NCBI GenBank assembly: GCA_945917385.1
Contig: CAMEHJ010000099.1
Span: 1 to 5,391, forward strand
DNA: 5,391 nt
DNA from: an uncultured bacterium
GTDB lineage: Bacteria; Bacillota_A; Clostridia; Oscillospirales; Oscillospiraceae
Direction of reading: 5' to 3'
Shown here: piece by piece, positions 1 through 5,368 of the stretch
Layout: each line of letters begins with the position of its first letter
Position numbering within the stretch: position 1 is the first letter of the stretch
Notes under the pieces: model-generated
The model's database searches: none
What the model was told of the DNA's origin: nothing
Seen by the model: only the letters and a program-made list of their open reading frames with translations
Translations under genes and position numbers: made by a program

Positions 1-79
1 TGAAAAGGTCCCGGCTGTGGATATGTTCCCCCGCACCTGCCATGTGGAGGCAGCGGCGCTTTTGATAAGAACTTATTAA
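1..79 (+). CDS. C-terminal end of a 23S rRNA (uracil-5-)-methyltransferase, TrmA/RlmD family (5' end outside window)
   Basis: An open frame enters from the left edge (first full codon at base 2) and stops with TAA at 77-79, giving 25 residues. They contain VDMFPRTCHVEAAALL, which matches the conserved C-terminal end of the RlmD/RumA/TrmA family of SAM-dependent RNA m5U methyltransferases (typically VDMFPxTxHVExVxLL). In that family this segment follows the catalytic cysteine and helps close the active site; the H-V-E triplet is the best-kept part. Family members methylate a uracil C5 in 23S rRNA or tRNA. The catalytic cysteine, SAM motifs and any TRAM domain lie outside the window, so the exact target (U1939, U747 or tRNA U54) cannot be decided. 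The next gene starts 24 bases downstream on the same strand, so co-transcription is likely. Confidence 0.8.
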   Translation, partial: EKVPAVDMFPRTCHVEAAALLIRTY

Positions 80-103
80 TCTGTTTAACGGAGGAAAAAT
101 AAC

Positions 104-340
104 ATGAAAAAGCTTCTTGCACTCGGCAACACATACGCAAGTGAAAGCACCTGGCTGGACTTCGCGCTTGTGAAATTCTGCCTGTTCGCGCTCGGACTTA
201 TCGCGGGCGCCTGCGCCCCGAAGCAGCACAAGAAGAGCATCATTCTCGTGTCCCTGCTCGTATTCGCGGCGACCTACATTCCGCTCATGGCAAAGCTTGT
301 AAAGATTGCCCTGCGCAAGGACGACTGCGCCGATGCCTGA
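104..340 (+). CDS. Small two-helix membrane protein of unknown function (Clostridia-type)
   Basis: This is a 78-residue protein starting at ATG 104 behind a good ribosome binding site (GGAGG at 90-94). Two hydrophobic stretches, about residues 20-38 (rich in L, F, A, G) and 45-64, are separated by a short basic loop, PKQHKKS (39-45). That gives a helical hairpin; by the positive-inside rule the loop should face the cytoplasm. The C-terminal tail is charged (RKDDCADA). I recall similar short proteins in Clostridia, with a lysine-rich loop and a TYIPLMAK-like motif, labelled 'permease of phosphate ABC transporter'. At this size it cannot be a complete ABC permease, which has about six helices, and no phosphate transport genes lie nearby, so that label should not be trusted. 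It is probably co-transcribed with the methyltransferase upstream. Function is unknown; the gene itself is well supported by its RBS, start and composition. Confidence 0.75.
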   Translation: MKKLLALGNTYASESTWLDFALVKFCLFALGLIAGACAPKQHKKSIILVSLLVFAATYIPLMAKLVKIALRKDDCADA

Positions 341-366
341 TTTTGACATAATACAGGCCCTTTAGG

Positions 367-387
367 ACAGGGATTTGATATCCCTGT
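367..387 (+). other. Perfect 8-bp stem-loop in the gap before the asparaginase gene
   Basis: ACAGGGAT (367-374) and ATCCCTGT (380-387) are exact inverted repeats around a 5-base loop. A G·U pair (366/388) can lengthen the stem. No T-run follows, so it does not meet the usual criteria of an intrinsic terminator. It could be a weak terminator, an RNA processing or stability element, or an operator. The pairing is seen directly; any role is inference. Confidence 0.4.
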
Positions 388-420
388 TGAAGCTTATTGA
401 TTAGCGTAACTAAAATCTGC

Positions 421-426
421 AAAGGA
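421..426 (+). promoter_or_regulatory. Ribosome binding site that sets the asparaginase start at 433
   Basis: AAAGGA lies 6 bases before ATG 433. The frame stays open upstream to a TTG at 397, but no purine-rich site precedes that TTG, and the 12 extra residues would come before the MKKILFIGTGGT start typical of the family. The start at 433 is therefore preferred. Confidence 0.7.
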
Positions 427-432
427 AACAGC

Positions 433-1428
433 ATGAAGAAGATTTTGTTTATAGGCACCGGCGGCACTATCGCCTCCGTGGATTCAAACAGCGGACTTAC
501 GCCGGAGCTTGGCGGAGAGGAGCTGCTTGCCGTTGCGCCGGAGGTAAGGTCGCTGTGTTCGGTGGACTGTATTCAGCCGCTGAACCTTGACAGCACCAAT
601 ATCAAGCCGGAGCACTGGATGCTTATTGCCCGGGTAATAAAAGACAACTACAGCAAGTACGACGGCTTTGTCATTGCCCACGGTACGGACACCATGGCAT
701 ACACCGCAGCGGGGCTGAGCTATCTCATCCAAAACAGTGATAAGCCCATCGTGCTGACCGGCGCGCAGAAGCCAGCCGGAGAACCCGGTTCGGACGCAAA
801 GCGCAACATCACGGACGCATTCATCTGCGCCTGCGACGATGACAGCCATGATACGCACATTGTTTTCTCCGGAAATGTCATCGCCGGAACACGGGCAAGG
901 AAAAACTACTCCAAGAGCTTTGCGGCCTTCGGCAGCATCAACTTCCCCGTTCTTGCAAATATTCAGGACGGGCGGCTCATCCGCTATATTCCGGAGAGCG
1001 TCGGCAGCGGAGTGAAGTTCTTTGATAAGCTTAACACCAATGTCGGTCTTCTGAAGCTTGTCCCCGGTATGAGCGAGCAGGTGCTCCAGTACCTGACCGA
1101 CCAGTACGACGGTATAGTTGTTGAGACCTTCGGCGTCGGCGGTCTGCCGGAGTATTCCGATTTTTACGGGCAGATCAAGCGCGCGGTCGATAAGGGCAAG
1201 CTTGTCGTAATGACGACGCAGGTTCCGAACGAGGGCAGTCACCTCTCTGTATATAAGGTGGGCAAAAAATTAAAGACGAGCCTGCCGATACTTGAAGCGC
1301 ACGACATGACTACCGAGGCCGCTTATGCAAAGCTCATGTGGATCCTCGCGCAGACAACGGATTTTTCCGCCGCCGAAAGGCTGTTTTACAAGCGTATTTG
1401 TCACGATATTCTTATTTCAAACGAGTAA
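433..1428 (+). CDS. ansA: Type I (cytoplasmic) L-asparaginase
   Basis: This 331-residue protein hydrolyses L-asparagine to aspartate and ammonia. It belongs to the bacterial asparaginase/glutaminase family with two catalytic threonines. The N-terminus IGTGGTIAS (7-15) carries the nucleophile Thr12. DSTN (53-56) corresponds to the substrate-binding D-S segment. HGTDTM (83-88) supplies the second threonine Thr85 and Asp86. The RARKNYS segment (154-160) probably provides the catalytic lysine, Lys157. ETFGVGG (231-237) matches the conserved segment of the C-terminal domain. There is no signal peptide, and the length fits cytoplasmic AnsA-type enzymes rather than the periplasmic type II form, so a role in asparagine catabolism inside the cell is expected. 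Start chosen at ATG 433 (AAAGGA 6 bases upstream) over the TTG at 397. The gene is intact. It stands 92 bases after the small membrane protein and ends 127 bases before secG; no strong terminator follows it. Confidence 0.95.
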   Translation: MKKILFIGTGGTIASVDSNSGLTPELGGEELLAVAPEVRSLCSVDCIQPLNLDSTNIKPEHWMLIARVIKDNYSKYDGFVIAHGTDTMAYTAAGLSYLIQNSDKPIVLTGAQKPAGEPGSDAKRNITDAFICACDDDSHDTHIVFSGNVIAGTRARKNYSKSFAAFGSINFPVLANIQDGRLIRYIPESVGSGVKFFDKLNTNVGLLKLVPGMSEQVLQYLTDQYDGIVVETFGVGGLPEYSDFYGQIKRAVDKGKLVVMTTQVPNEGSHLSVYKVGKKLKTSLPILEAHDMTTEAAYAKLMWILAQTTDFSAAERLFYKRICHDILISNE

Positions 1429-1483
1429 TTCCGTTCAATGCGGATTTTTTCGCCGGCTTTTTCATGCGGAATTAAAAAAAAGC

Positions 1484-1512
1484 TTGAATTGCTGTGCGCA
1501 ATATGCTATATT
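1484..1512 (+). promoter_or_regulatory. Extended -10 sigma-A promoter for secG
   Basis: TTGAAT (1484-1489) is followed after 17 bases by TATATT (1507-1512), with a TGC extension (1504-1506) directly before the -10 box. Spacing is optimal. Initiation would fall near 1518-1520, leaving a leader of about 36 bases that contains the secG ribosome binding site AAAGGA (1541-1546). An A-run (1474-1481) just upstream of the -35 could act as an UP-like element. This suggests secG is transcribed separately from the asparaginase gene. Confidence 0.7.
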
Positions 1513-1555
1513 ATTATAGCTGTCAAGCGTGTACTAATCGAAAGGATTGAAATAA

Positions 1556-1792
1556 ATGTCTGCACTCACTACTGTTTTCACTATTCTTCAGGTTCTGTCC
1601 GGTCTCGCCGTCACCGTTATCGTCCTCATGCAGAGCGGTAAGAGCGCGGGTATGTCCGGCGCTATCGCCGGCGGCGCCGACACCTTCCTCTCCAAGGGCA
1701 AGGCAAAGACTTTGGATGCCAAGCTTGCGAAGATGACCAAGTGGTTCGCACTTGCGTTCGTTCTTCTGACGCTCATTCTCAACCTGCTGTAA
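1556..1792 (+). CDS. secG: Preprotein translocase subunit SecG
   Basis: This 78-residue membrane protein is the small non-essential subunit of the SecYEG channel; it stimulates SecA-driven export. Helix 1 spans about residues 4-25 and runs into the family signature VLMQSGKSAGMSGAIAGG (23-40), which matches the SecG consensus LLQxGKGxGLSGxxxGG. A polar loop (DTFLSKGKAKTLDAKLAKMTK, written here in parts as residues 42-62) follows, then helix 2 (about 63-78) to the C-terminus. The size is normal for Gram-positive SecG. The start ATG 1556 has AAAGGA at 1541-1546. The gene is flanked by its own promoter and a hairpin terminator, so it looks monocistronic. In many Firmicutes secG is followed by rnr, smpB and ssrA; here it is followed by a convergent operon instead. 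Confidence 0.95.
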   Translation: MSALTTVFTILQVLSGLAVTVIVLMQSGKSAGMSGAIAGGADTFLSKGKAKTLDAKLAKMTKWFALAFVLLTLILNLL

Positions 1793-1828
1793 TGTGTAAT
1801 AATTGAGAAGCTGCTGAAAGCAGGCGTT

Positions 1829-1865
1829 AAACCCCTGGTGTGCAAAATTGTACGTCGGGGGTTTT
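1829..1865 (+). terminator. Intrinsic terminator of secG (16-bp hairpin)
   Basis: Bases 1829-1844 pair without a break to 1849-1864 around a 4-base loop. The foot AAACCCC/GGGGTTT is fully Watson-Crick; four G·U pairs (1836/1857, 1838/1855, 1839/1854, 1842/1851) complete the upper stem. The stem ends in TTTT (1862-1865). Because G·U pairs become A·C mismatches in the opposite transcript, the structure is specific to plus-strand RNA, in line with a position 36 bases past the secG stop. The T-run is short and partly inside the stem. A small extra hairpin, CTGCT/AGCAG (1811-1823), precedes it. Confidence 0.7.
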
Positions 1866-1878
1866 GCCATATTAGAGC

Positions 1879-1913
1879 AAAATCCCGACTCACAAAAATG
1901 AGCCGGGATTTTT
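1879..1913. terminator. Bidirectional intrinsic terminator at the convergent junction
   Basis: AAAATCCCG (1879-1887) pairs with CGGGATTTT (1904-1912), and CTCA (1889-1892) with TGAG (1899-1902), around a 6-base loop. Position 1888/1903 is an A·C mismatch in plus-strand RNA but a U·G pair in minus-strand RNA, where the stem is a continuous 14 bp. Plus-strand RNA ends in five U residues (1909-1913); minus-strand RNA ends in four (1882-1879). The hairpin lies 12 bases past the stop of the minus-strand ArsC-like gene, so it most likely ends that operon and backs up the secG terminator. Confidence 0.8.
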
Positions 1914-1924
1914 ATATTAAAGCT

Positions 1925-2257
1925 TCATTCCCAGGTTTTCCAGACCTCCGGGCAGTAGCCGACGGTGGCCTGCTTGCCGTTTCGGACAATGGGAGTTTTT
2001 ATAAGATAAGGTACTTCGTACAGCTTATCGAGCTTTGCCTCGACGGACGCGAGATGTGAAAACAGCGGATAATCCTCGTCCTCGGTATTTACCATCGCGT
2101 CAAGACCGACGGCGTTTTTCACGGATTTTATCTCCCCCGCGCTCATGCCGTATTTGATGATATCAACAAACTGGTACTTGATGCGCCGTTCCTTGAAATA
2201 TCTCTCCGCCTTCTTGGTATCAAAGCATTTAGCCTTGCCGAAAATCTGGATATTCAT
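1925..2257 (-). CDS. ArsC/Spx-family thioredoxin-fold protein (probably not an arsenate reductase)
   Basis: This 110-residue protein has the N-terminal pattern IQIFGKAKCFDTKKA (3-17): a beta strand, a loop with a single Cys11 (no CXXC), then a helix, as in the ArsC/Spx/YffB branch of the thioredoxin superfamily. KTPIVRNGKQATVGY (87-101) matches the conserved TPIV segment with its expected cis-proline (Pro89) and the following strand. True glutaredoxin-linked arsenate reductases of the R773 type use a Cys with three arginines (Arg60, Arg94, Arg107). By eye the matching positions here are Asn57, Lys87 and about Cys102, so arsenate reduction is doubtful. A second cysteine, Cys102, is present. 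Automatic pipelines would call it 'arsenate reductase family protein'. The start ATG lies 3 bases after the rnj stop, with its RBS inside the rnj end, so it is the last gene of the operon. Role unknown; a redox or regulatory function is possible. Confidence 0.85.
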   Translation of the reverse strand: MNIQIFGKAKCFDTKKAERYFKERRIKYQFVDIIKYGMSAGEIKSVKNAVGLDAMVNTEDEDYPLFSHLASVEAKLDKLYEVPYLIKTPIVRNGKQATVGYCPEVWKTWE

Positions 2258-2260
2258 GTC

Positions 2261-3919
2261 TCAGACCTCGACAATTACAGGCAGGATCATCGGGCTGCGT
2301 CTCGTTGTCTTATAGAGGTAGCCGGTAATATTATTTTTCACCTTGCTCTTGATGGCGGACCAGTCGGTGATGTGCTGTGCATCGCACGCCTCGACGGATT
2401 CCAGCGTTACGCGCTTGAGCTCCTCCATCAGCTCCTCCGCCTCCTTGACGTAGATAAAGCCTCTTGTGACGATCTCAGGCTCAGACACGATGGCGCGCTG
2501 CTCGCTGGAGTACGGCAGAACGACGACGATCATGCCGTCCTCGGCAAGCTTGTGTCTGTCGCGCATAACGACGCTGCCGACCGAGCCAATTCCTGTTCCG
2601 TCTACCATGATGGCGCCCGACTGAACGCTTTCCTCCCAGAAGATGCCCTTCTTGGTTATCTCAATGACCGCGCCGTTTTCCGCGATCATCACGTTTTTAG
2701 GCGCAACACCCATGAGCTTACCAAGCTCTGCGTGCTTGACAAGCATTCTGTACTCACCGTGAACGGGGATAAAATACTTCGGCTTTGTCAGCGCGAGCAT
2801 CATCTTCTGCTCTTCCTGGCAGGCGTGGCCGGAAACATGGAGATCGGTGTGGCGGTCATAGATGACCTCTGCGCCCTTGTGGAACAGTTCGTCTATGACG
2901 CGGCTTATCATGTTCTCGTTGCCTGGGATTGCGGAAGCCGAGATGATAACCCTGTCTCCCGCGTCAACGTTAATCTGCTTATGCTCGGAAAAAGCCATGC
3001 GGTAGAGCGCTGACATAGTCTCGCCCTGACTGCCGGTGGAGATGATGACCACCTGATTTCGCGGCAGCTTGTTTACCTTGTCAATATCCACCATCACGTT
3101 TTCGGGGATGTCCATATAGCCGAGCACGGTGGAGACGCGAAGGACATTTTCCATGCTGCGCCCGGTGATAGCAACCTTGCGCTTATACTTCGCCGCAACG
3201 TTTATTATCTGCTGGAGTCTGTGTACATTTGAAGCAAAGGTGGTAATGATTATGCGCTTATCGCAGCCGAGAAACAGCTTGTCAAAGCTCTCCCCCACCT
3301 TGCGCTCCGACGCGGAATGACCGGGGTTTTCCGTATTTGTGGAGTCGCTGAGCAGGGCGAGAACGCCCTCGTTTCCAAGCTGGCCGAGGCGCACGATATC
3401 CGTCATGCCGCCGGATATCGGAGTGAGGTCGATTTTGAAGTCGCCGGTATGGATAACGGTACCGAGCGGAGTGGTTATCGCAAGGGCAACAGCGTCGGGA
3501 ATACTGTGATTGACATGGATAAACTCAACCGTAAAGCAGCCGAGACGGAAGCACGCGCCGGGCTTCTTTGTGAAAATCTGGCTTGTATAAAGCAGGTCAT
3601 GCTCCTCAAGCTTCAGCTCTACCAGCGCCGCCGTGAGGGGCGTTGTATAGATGGGAACATCCAGGTCCTTGAGCACATAGGGAATTGCGCCGATATGGTC
3701 CTCATGGCCGTGGGTGAGGATAATGCCTCTTATCTTTTCTACGTTTGATTTGAGATAGCTGATGTCCGGCAGGACAATGTCAACGCCGTACATATCTTCA
3801 TCGGGGAAGCCCATTCCGCAGTCAACAACAATAATGTCGCTGCCGAACTCGTAGGCAGTCATATTTTTGCCTATTTCGCCAAGCCCGCCGATAGGTATAA
3901 TTTTCAATTTTGGTGCCAT
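2261..3919 (-). CDS. rnj: Ribonuclease J (metallo-beta-lactamase/beta-CASP RNase)
   Basis: This 552-residue enzyme processes and degrades mRNA and matures rRNA, with endonuclease and 5'-to-3' exonuclease activity; it acts in the cytoplasm. It matches the length of B. subtilis RNase J1. The metallo-beta-lactamase half carries the zinc ligands HGHEDH (70-75), His138 in HVNHS, and Asp160 in HTGDFK. SDSTN (191-195) follows. The beta-CASP part has TFASNVHRLQQI (227-238, with the 5'-phosphate-binding region), STGSQGE (294-300), VSGHA with His365, and PVHGEYRML (385-393) with His387. The C-terminal domain (about 450-552) is complete. The start ATG 3917-3919 has GGAGT 4 bases upstream. The gene lies 86 bases downstream of recR and 3 bases upstream of the ArsC-like gene. 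Only one paralogue is in the window, so J1 versus J2 cannot be assigned. Confidence 0.97.
   Translation of the reverse strand: MAPKLKIIPIGGLGEIGKNMTAYEFGSDIIVVDCGMGFPDEDMYGVDIVLPDISYLKSNVEKIRGIILTHGHEDHIGAIPYVLKDLDVPIYTTPLTAALVELKLEEHDLLYTSQIFTKKPGACFRLGCFTVEFIHVNHSIPDAVALAITTPLGTVIHTGDFKIDLTPISGGMTDIVRLGQLGNEGVLALLSDSTNTENPGHSASERKVGESFDKLFLGCDKRIIITTFASNVHRLQQIINVAAKYKRKVAITGRSMENVLRVSTVLGYMDIPENVMVDIDKVNKLPRNQVVIISTGSQGETMSALYRMAFSEHKQINVDAGDRVIISASAIPGNENMISRVIDELFHKGAEVIYDRHTDLHVSGHACQEEQKMMLALTKPKYFIPVHGEYRMLVKHAELGKLMGVAPKNVMIAENGAVIEITKKGIFWEESVQSGAIMVDGTGIGSVGSVVMRDRHKLAEDGMIVVVLPYSSEQRAIVSEPEIVTRGFIYVKEAEELMEELKRVTLESVEACDAQHITDWSAIKSKVKNNITGYLYKTTRRSPMILPVIVEV
2265..2269 (-). promoter_or_regulatory. 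Ribosome binding site of the ArsC-like gene inside the rnj 3' end
   Basis: On the minus strand GAGGT lies within the last three codons of rnj, 7 bases before ATG 2257-2255. Ribosomes ending on rnj would uncover or reload at this site, which points to translational coupling of the two genes. Confidence 0.6.
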
Positions 3920-3973
3920 ATTTACTCCATTCTATTTTAATCAAGCATATGTATTCATTTCAGATTCGTTTCT

Positions 3974-3996
3974 AAAAAAGTATAACCGTGCCGCGG
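3974..3996 (-). terminator. Possible weak hairpin plus T-run between recR and rnj
   Basis: On the minus strand CCG-CGGCA-CGG (3996-3986) can form a 3-bp stem, with a little further outer pairing across a mismatch, followed shortly by six T residues (3979-3974). The stem is far too short to be a strong terminator. At most it could lower read-through from recR into rnj. The remaining 86-base gap has no clear promoter. Confidence 0.2.
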
Positions 3997-4005
3997 ATAA
4001 AATAA

Positions 4006-4605
4006 TCACATTTCCGTGCGGCCTTCCATTGCGCGGTTCAGTGTCGCGTCATCCGCAAATTCGAGATTCGACCCAACGGGGATTCCGTATGCCAATCTTG
4101 TGACTTTCACCTCAAAGGGCTTTAAGAGACGTGAGATATACATCGCAGTCGCCTCGCCCTCGGTATCGGGATTTGTGGCCATTATGACCTCTTCAATATC
4201 GTTTTCCGCCACTCTGTGCAAAAGCTCTTTGATCTTAATATCGTCCGGCCCGACGTGGCTCATCGGAGACAATACGCCGTGAAGCACATGGTAAGTGCCG
4301 TTGTATTCGCGTCCGCGCTCGATACTCAGCACATCCCTCGGCTCTGAGACGACGCAGATGGTGGCCTTGTTCCTTCTGTCGCTCGCGCAGATCGAGCATA
4401 TCTCCCCGTCGGTAAGGTTCTGGCAGATATTGCAGCAGCGAACCGTATTCTTCGCCTGAGTTATCGCATCGGCAAACGCCTTCGCCTCGCCGTCCGGCAG
4501 ACCGAGTACATAGAAAGCAAGCCTTTGCGCGCTCTTTCTGCCAACGCCGGGGAGGGAAGCAAATTTATCTATCAGGTTTTCAAGTGCCGCCGGGAAAAAG
4601 GACAT
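4006..4605 (-). CDS. recR: Recombination mediator protein RecR
   Basis: This 199-residue protein is the usual RecR length. With RecO (and RecF) it loads RecA onto single-stranded DNA coated with SSB during gap repair. Domains in order: helix-hairpin-helix LPGVGRKSAQRLAFYVL (18-34); a four-cysteine zinc finger with Cys58 and Cys61 in CNIC and Cys70 and Cys73 in CSIC; a Toprim domain from about 82, with ICVVSEPRD (83-91) holding Glu88 and the acidic segment TNPDTEGEATA (144-154); and the C-terminal GIPVGSNLEFADDATL (174-189), which is close to the family signature. All motifs are intact. The start ATG 4603-4605 has GGAG 6 bases upstream. recR commonly follows dnaX and ybaB; here it follows rpe by 38 bases, so it has left that neighbourhood or the order differs in this lineage. 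Confidence 0.97.
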   Translation of the reverse strand: MSFFPAALENLIDKFASLPGVGRKSAQRLAFYVLGLPDGEAKAFADAITQAKNTVRCCNICQNLTDGEICSICASDRRNKATICVVSEPRDVLSIERGREYNGTYHVLHGVLSPMSHVGPDDIKIKELLHRVAENDIEEVIMATNPDTEGEATAMYISRLLKPFEVKVTRLAYGIPVGSNLEFADDATLNRAMEGRTEM

Positions 4606-4619
4606 TTTATTCTCCGTTC

Positions 4620-4635
4620 TGCCGCCTGCGCGGCA
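4620..4635 (-). other. Small hairpin in the rpe-recR gap
   Basis: TGCCGC and GCGGCA form a 6-bp perfect stem with a 4-base loop in the 38-base gap between rpe and recR, ending 4 bases before the sequence containing the recR GGAG site (4612-4615). No T-run follows on the minus strand, so termination is unlikely. It may protect or mark an RNA end or modulate recR translation; these are inferences from position only. Confidence 0.3.
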
Positions 4636-4643
4636 AAGTATTT

Positions 4644-5291
4644 TTATCTCAGTGCTTCTATCGCGGCCTTTCTGTCGGTCTTATTGAATACCGAGCTGCC
4701 CGCCACGAGGACATTTGCGCCCGCATTCACACAGAGCTTCGCCGTCTCCGCGTTGACTCCTCCGTCAACCTCAAGCTCACATCCGGGCGCGTGCGCATCA
4801 ATATATTCTCTTATTTTGCTGATTTTCGGAACCTGCTCATACATAAAGCTCTGTCCGCCGAAGCCCGGCTCCACCGTCATCACGAGGATGAGGTCAACCT
4901 CACCGATAAACGGGAGCACCGCCTCGGCCGGGGTCGCAGGCTTTACGGTTATACCGGTCTTTTTGCCTTTAGCGCGTATCTTCGAAAGCGCCGCGTGGAT
5001 GTTCTCTTCGCTGTCTGCCTCTACATGGACGTTCACAAGGTCTGCGCCGGCATCGCAGAAGGCCTCAACGTACCGTACCGGCCTGTCAACCATCAGGTGT
5101 GCGTCGATAAACATATCGGTCGCCTTGCGCAGTGATTTCAGAACCGGGATTCCCACCGAGATGTTCGGCACGAAGCACCCGTCCATAACATCATAGTGGA
5201 CATACTCTGCCCCCGCGTCACGGATATCTTTCACCTCAGCTCCGAGCACTGCGAAGTCAGCAGAAAGAATCGAGGGCGCCACTTTATTCAT
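4644..5291 (-). CDS. rpe: Ribulose-phosphate 3-epimerase
   Basis: This 215-residue TIM-barrel enzyme interconverts D-ribulose 5-phosphate and D-xylulose 5-phosphate in the pentose phosphate pathway. The family features appear in order: APSILSADF (5-13); HYDVMDGCFVPN (32-43) with the metal ligands His33 and Asp35; AHLMV (64-68) with ligand His65; NVHVEA (87-92); the phosphate-gripping loop MTVEPGFGGQ (138-147); and EVDGGVN (174-180) with catalytic Asp176. Glu141 in VEPGFGGQ is the common variant of VNPGFGGQ. The length is slightly short but within the family range. The start ATG 5289-5291 is backed by a full AAGGAGG (5301-5307) 9 bases upstream and by a promoter, so rpe heads the minus-strand unit rpe-recR-rnj-ArsC-like. 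In many Firmicutes rpe lies beside rsgA and thiN after the prkC group; what precedes it here is outside the window. Confidence 0.97.
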   Translation of the reverse strand: MNKVAPSILSADFAVLGAEVKDIRDAGAEYVHYDVMDGCFVPNISVGIPVLKSLRKATDMFIDAHLMVDRPVRYVEAFCDAGADLVNVHVEADSEENIHAALSKIRAKGKKTGITVKPATPAEAVLPFIGEVDLILVMTVEPGFGGQSFMYEQVPKISKIREYIDAHAPGCELEVDGGVNAETAKLCVNAGANVLVAGSSVFNKTDRKAAIEALR

Positions 5292-5338
5292 TTAGCTTAT
5301 CCTCCTTCTCACTCTATTCCGTGTTATCTCATTTTGTT

Positions 5339-5368
5339 ATTATACTACATAACCTTATAAATTTGCAA
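5339..5368 (-). promoter_or_regulatory. Sigma-A promoter for the rpe-recR-rnj unit
   Basis: On the minus strand TTGCAA (5368-5363) is followed after 18 bases by a perfect TATAAT (5344-5339). Initiation would fall near 5332, giving a leader of about 40 bases that contains AAGGAGG (5307-5301). The surrounding sequence is AT-rich. This is the only clear minus-strand promoter in the window. Confidence 0.75.

Noticed and set aside
343..348. Perfect TTGACA after the small membrane protein gene, considered as a -35 box
   Set aside because: No acceptable -10 box stands 16-18 bases downstream; the matching positions read GACAGG.
387..416. TTGAAG and TAAAAT with an 18-base spacer before the asparaginase gene
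   Set aside because: Initiation would fall within the ribosome binding site (421-426), leaving an unusably short leader. A similar CTGAAA/TAAAAT pair before rnj has the same fault.
484..1242. Minus-strand open frame of 252 codons opposite the asparaginase gene
   Set aside because: The plus strand carries all asparaginase motifs. The antisense frame has no ribosome binding site or recognisable domain and is a by-product of GC-rich codon use.
1793..1865. Possible small RNA gene after secG
   Set aside because: There is no separate promoter and the two stem-loops are explained as the secG 3' end with its terminator.
1523..1893. Minus-strand frames of 101 and 115 codons across secG and the junction
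   Set aside because: They run through both terminator hairpins or the antisense of secG, lack ribosome binding sites and show no motif.
2372..3013. Plus-strand open frame of 213 codons opposite rnj
   Set aside because: It lies wholly within the confirmed RNase J gene, has no family motifs, and its start lacks a ribosome binding site.
4525..5196. Plus-strand open frame of 223 codons opposite recR and rpe
   Set aside because: It spans the end of one well-supported gene, a gap and most of another; the protein is serine/threonine-rich and low in family signal, as expected for antisense translation.
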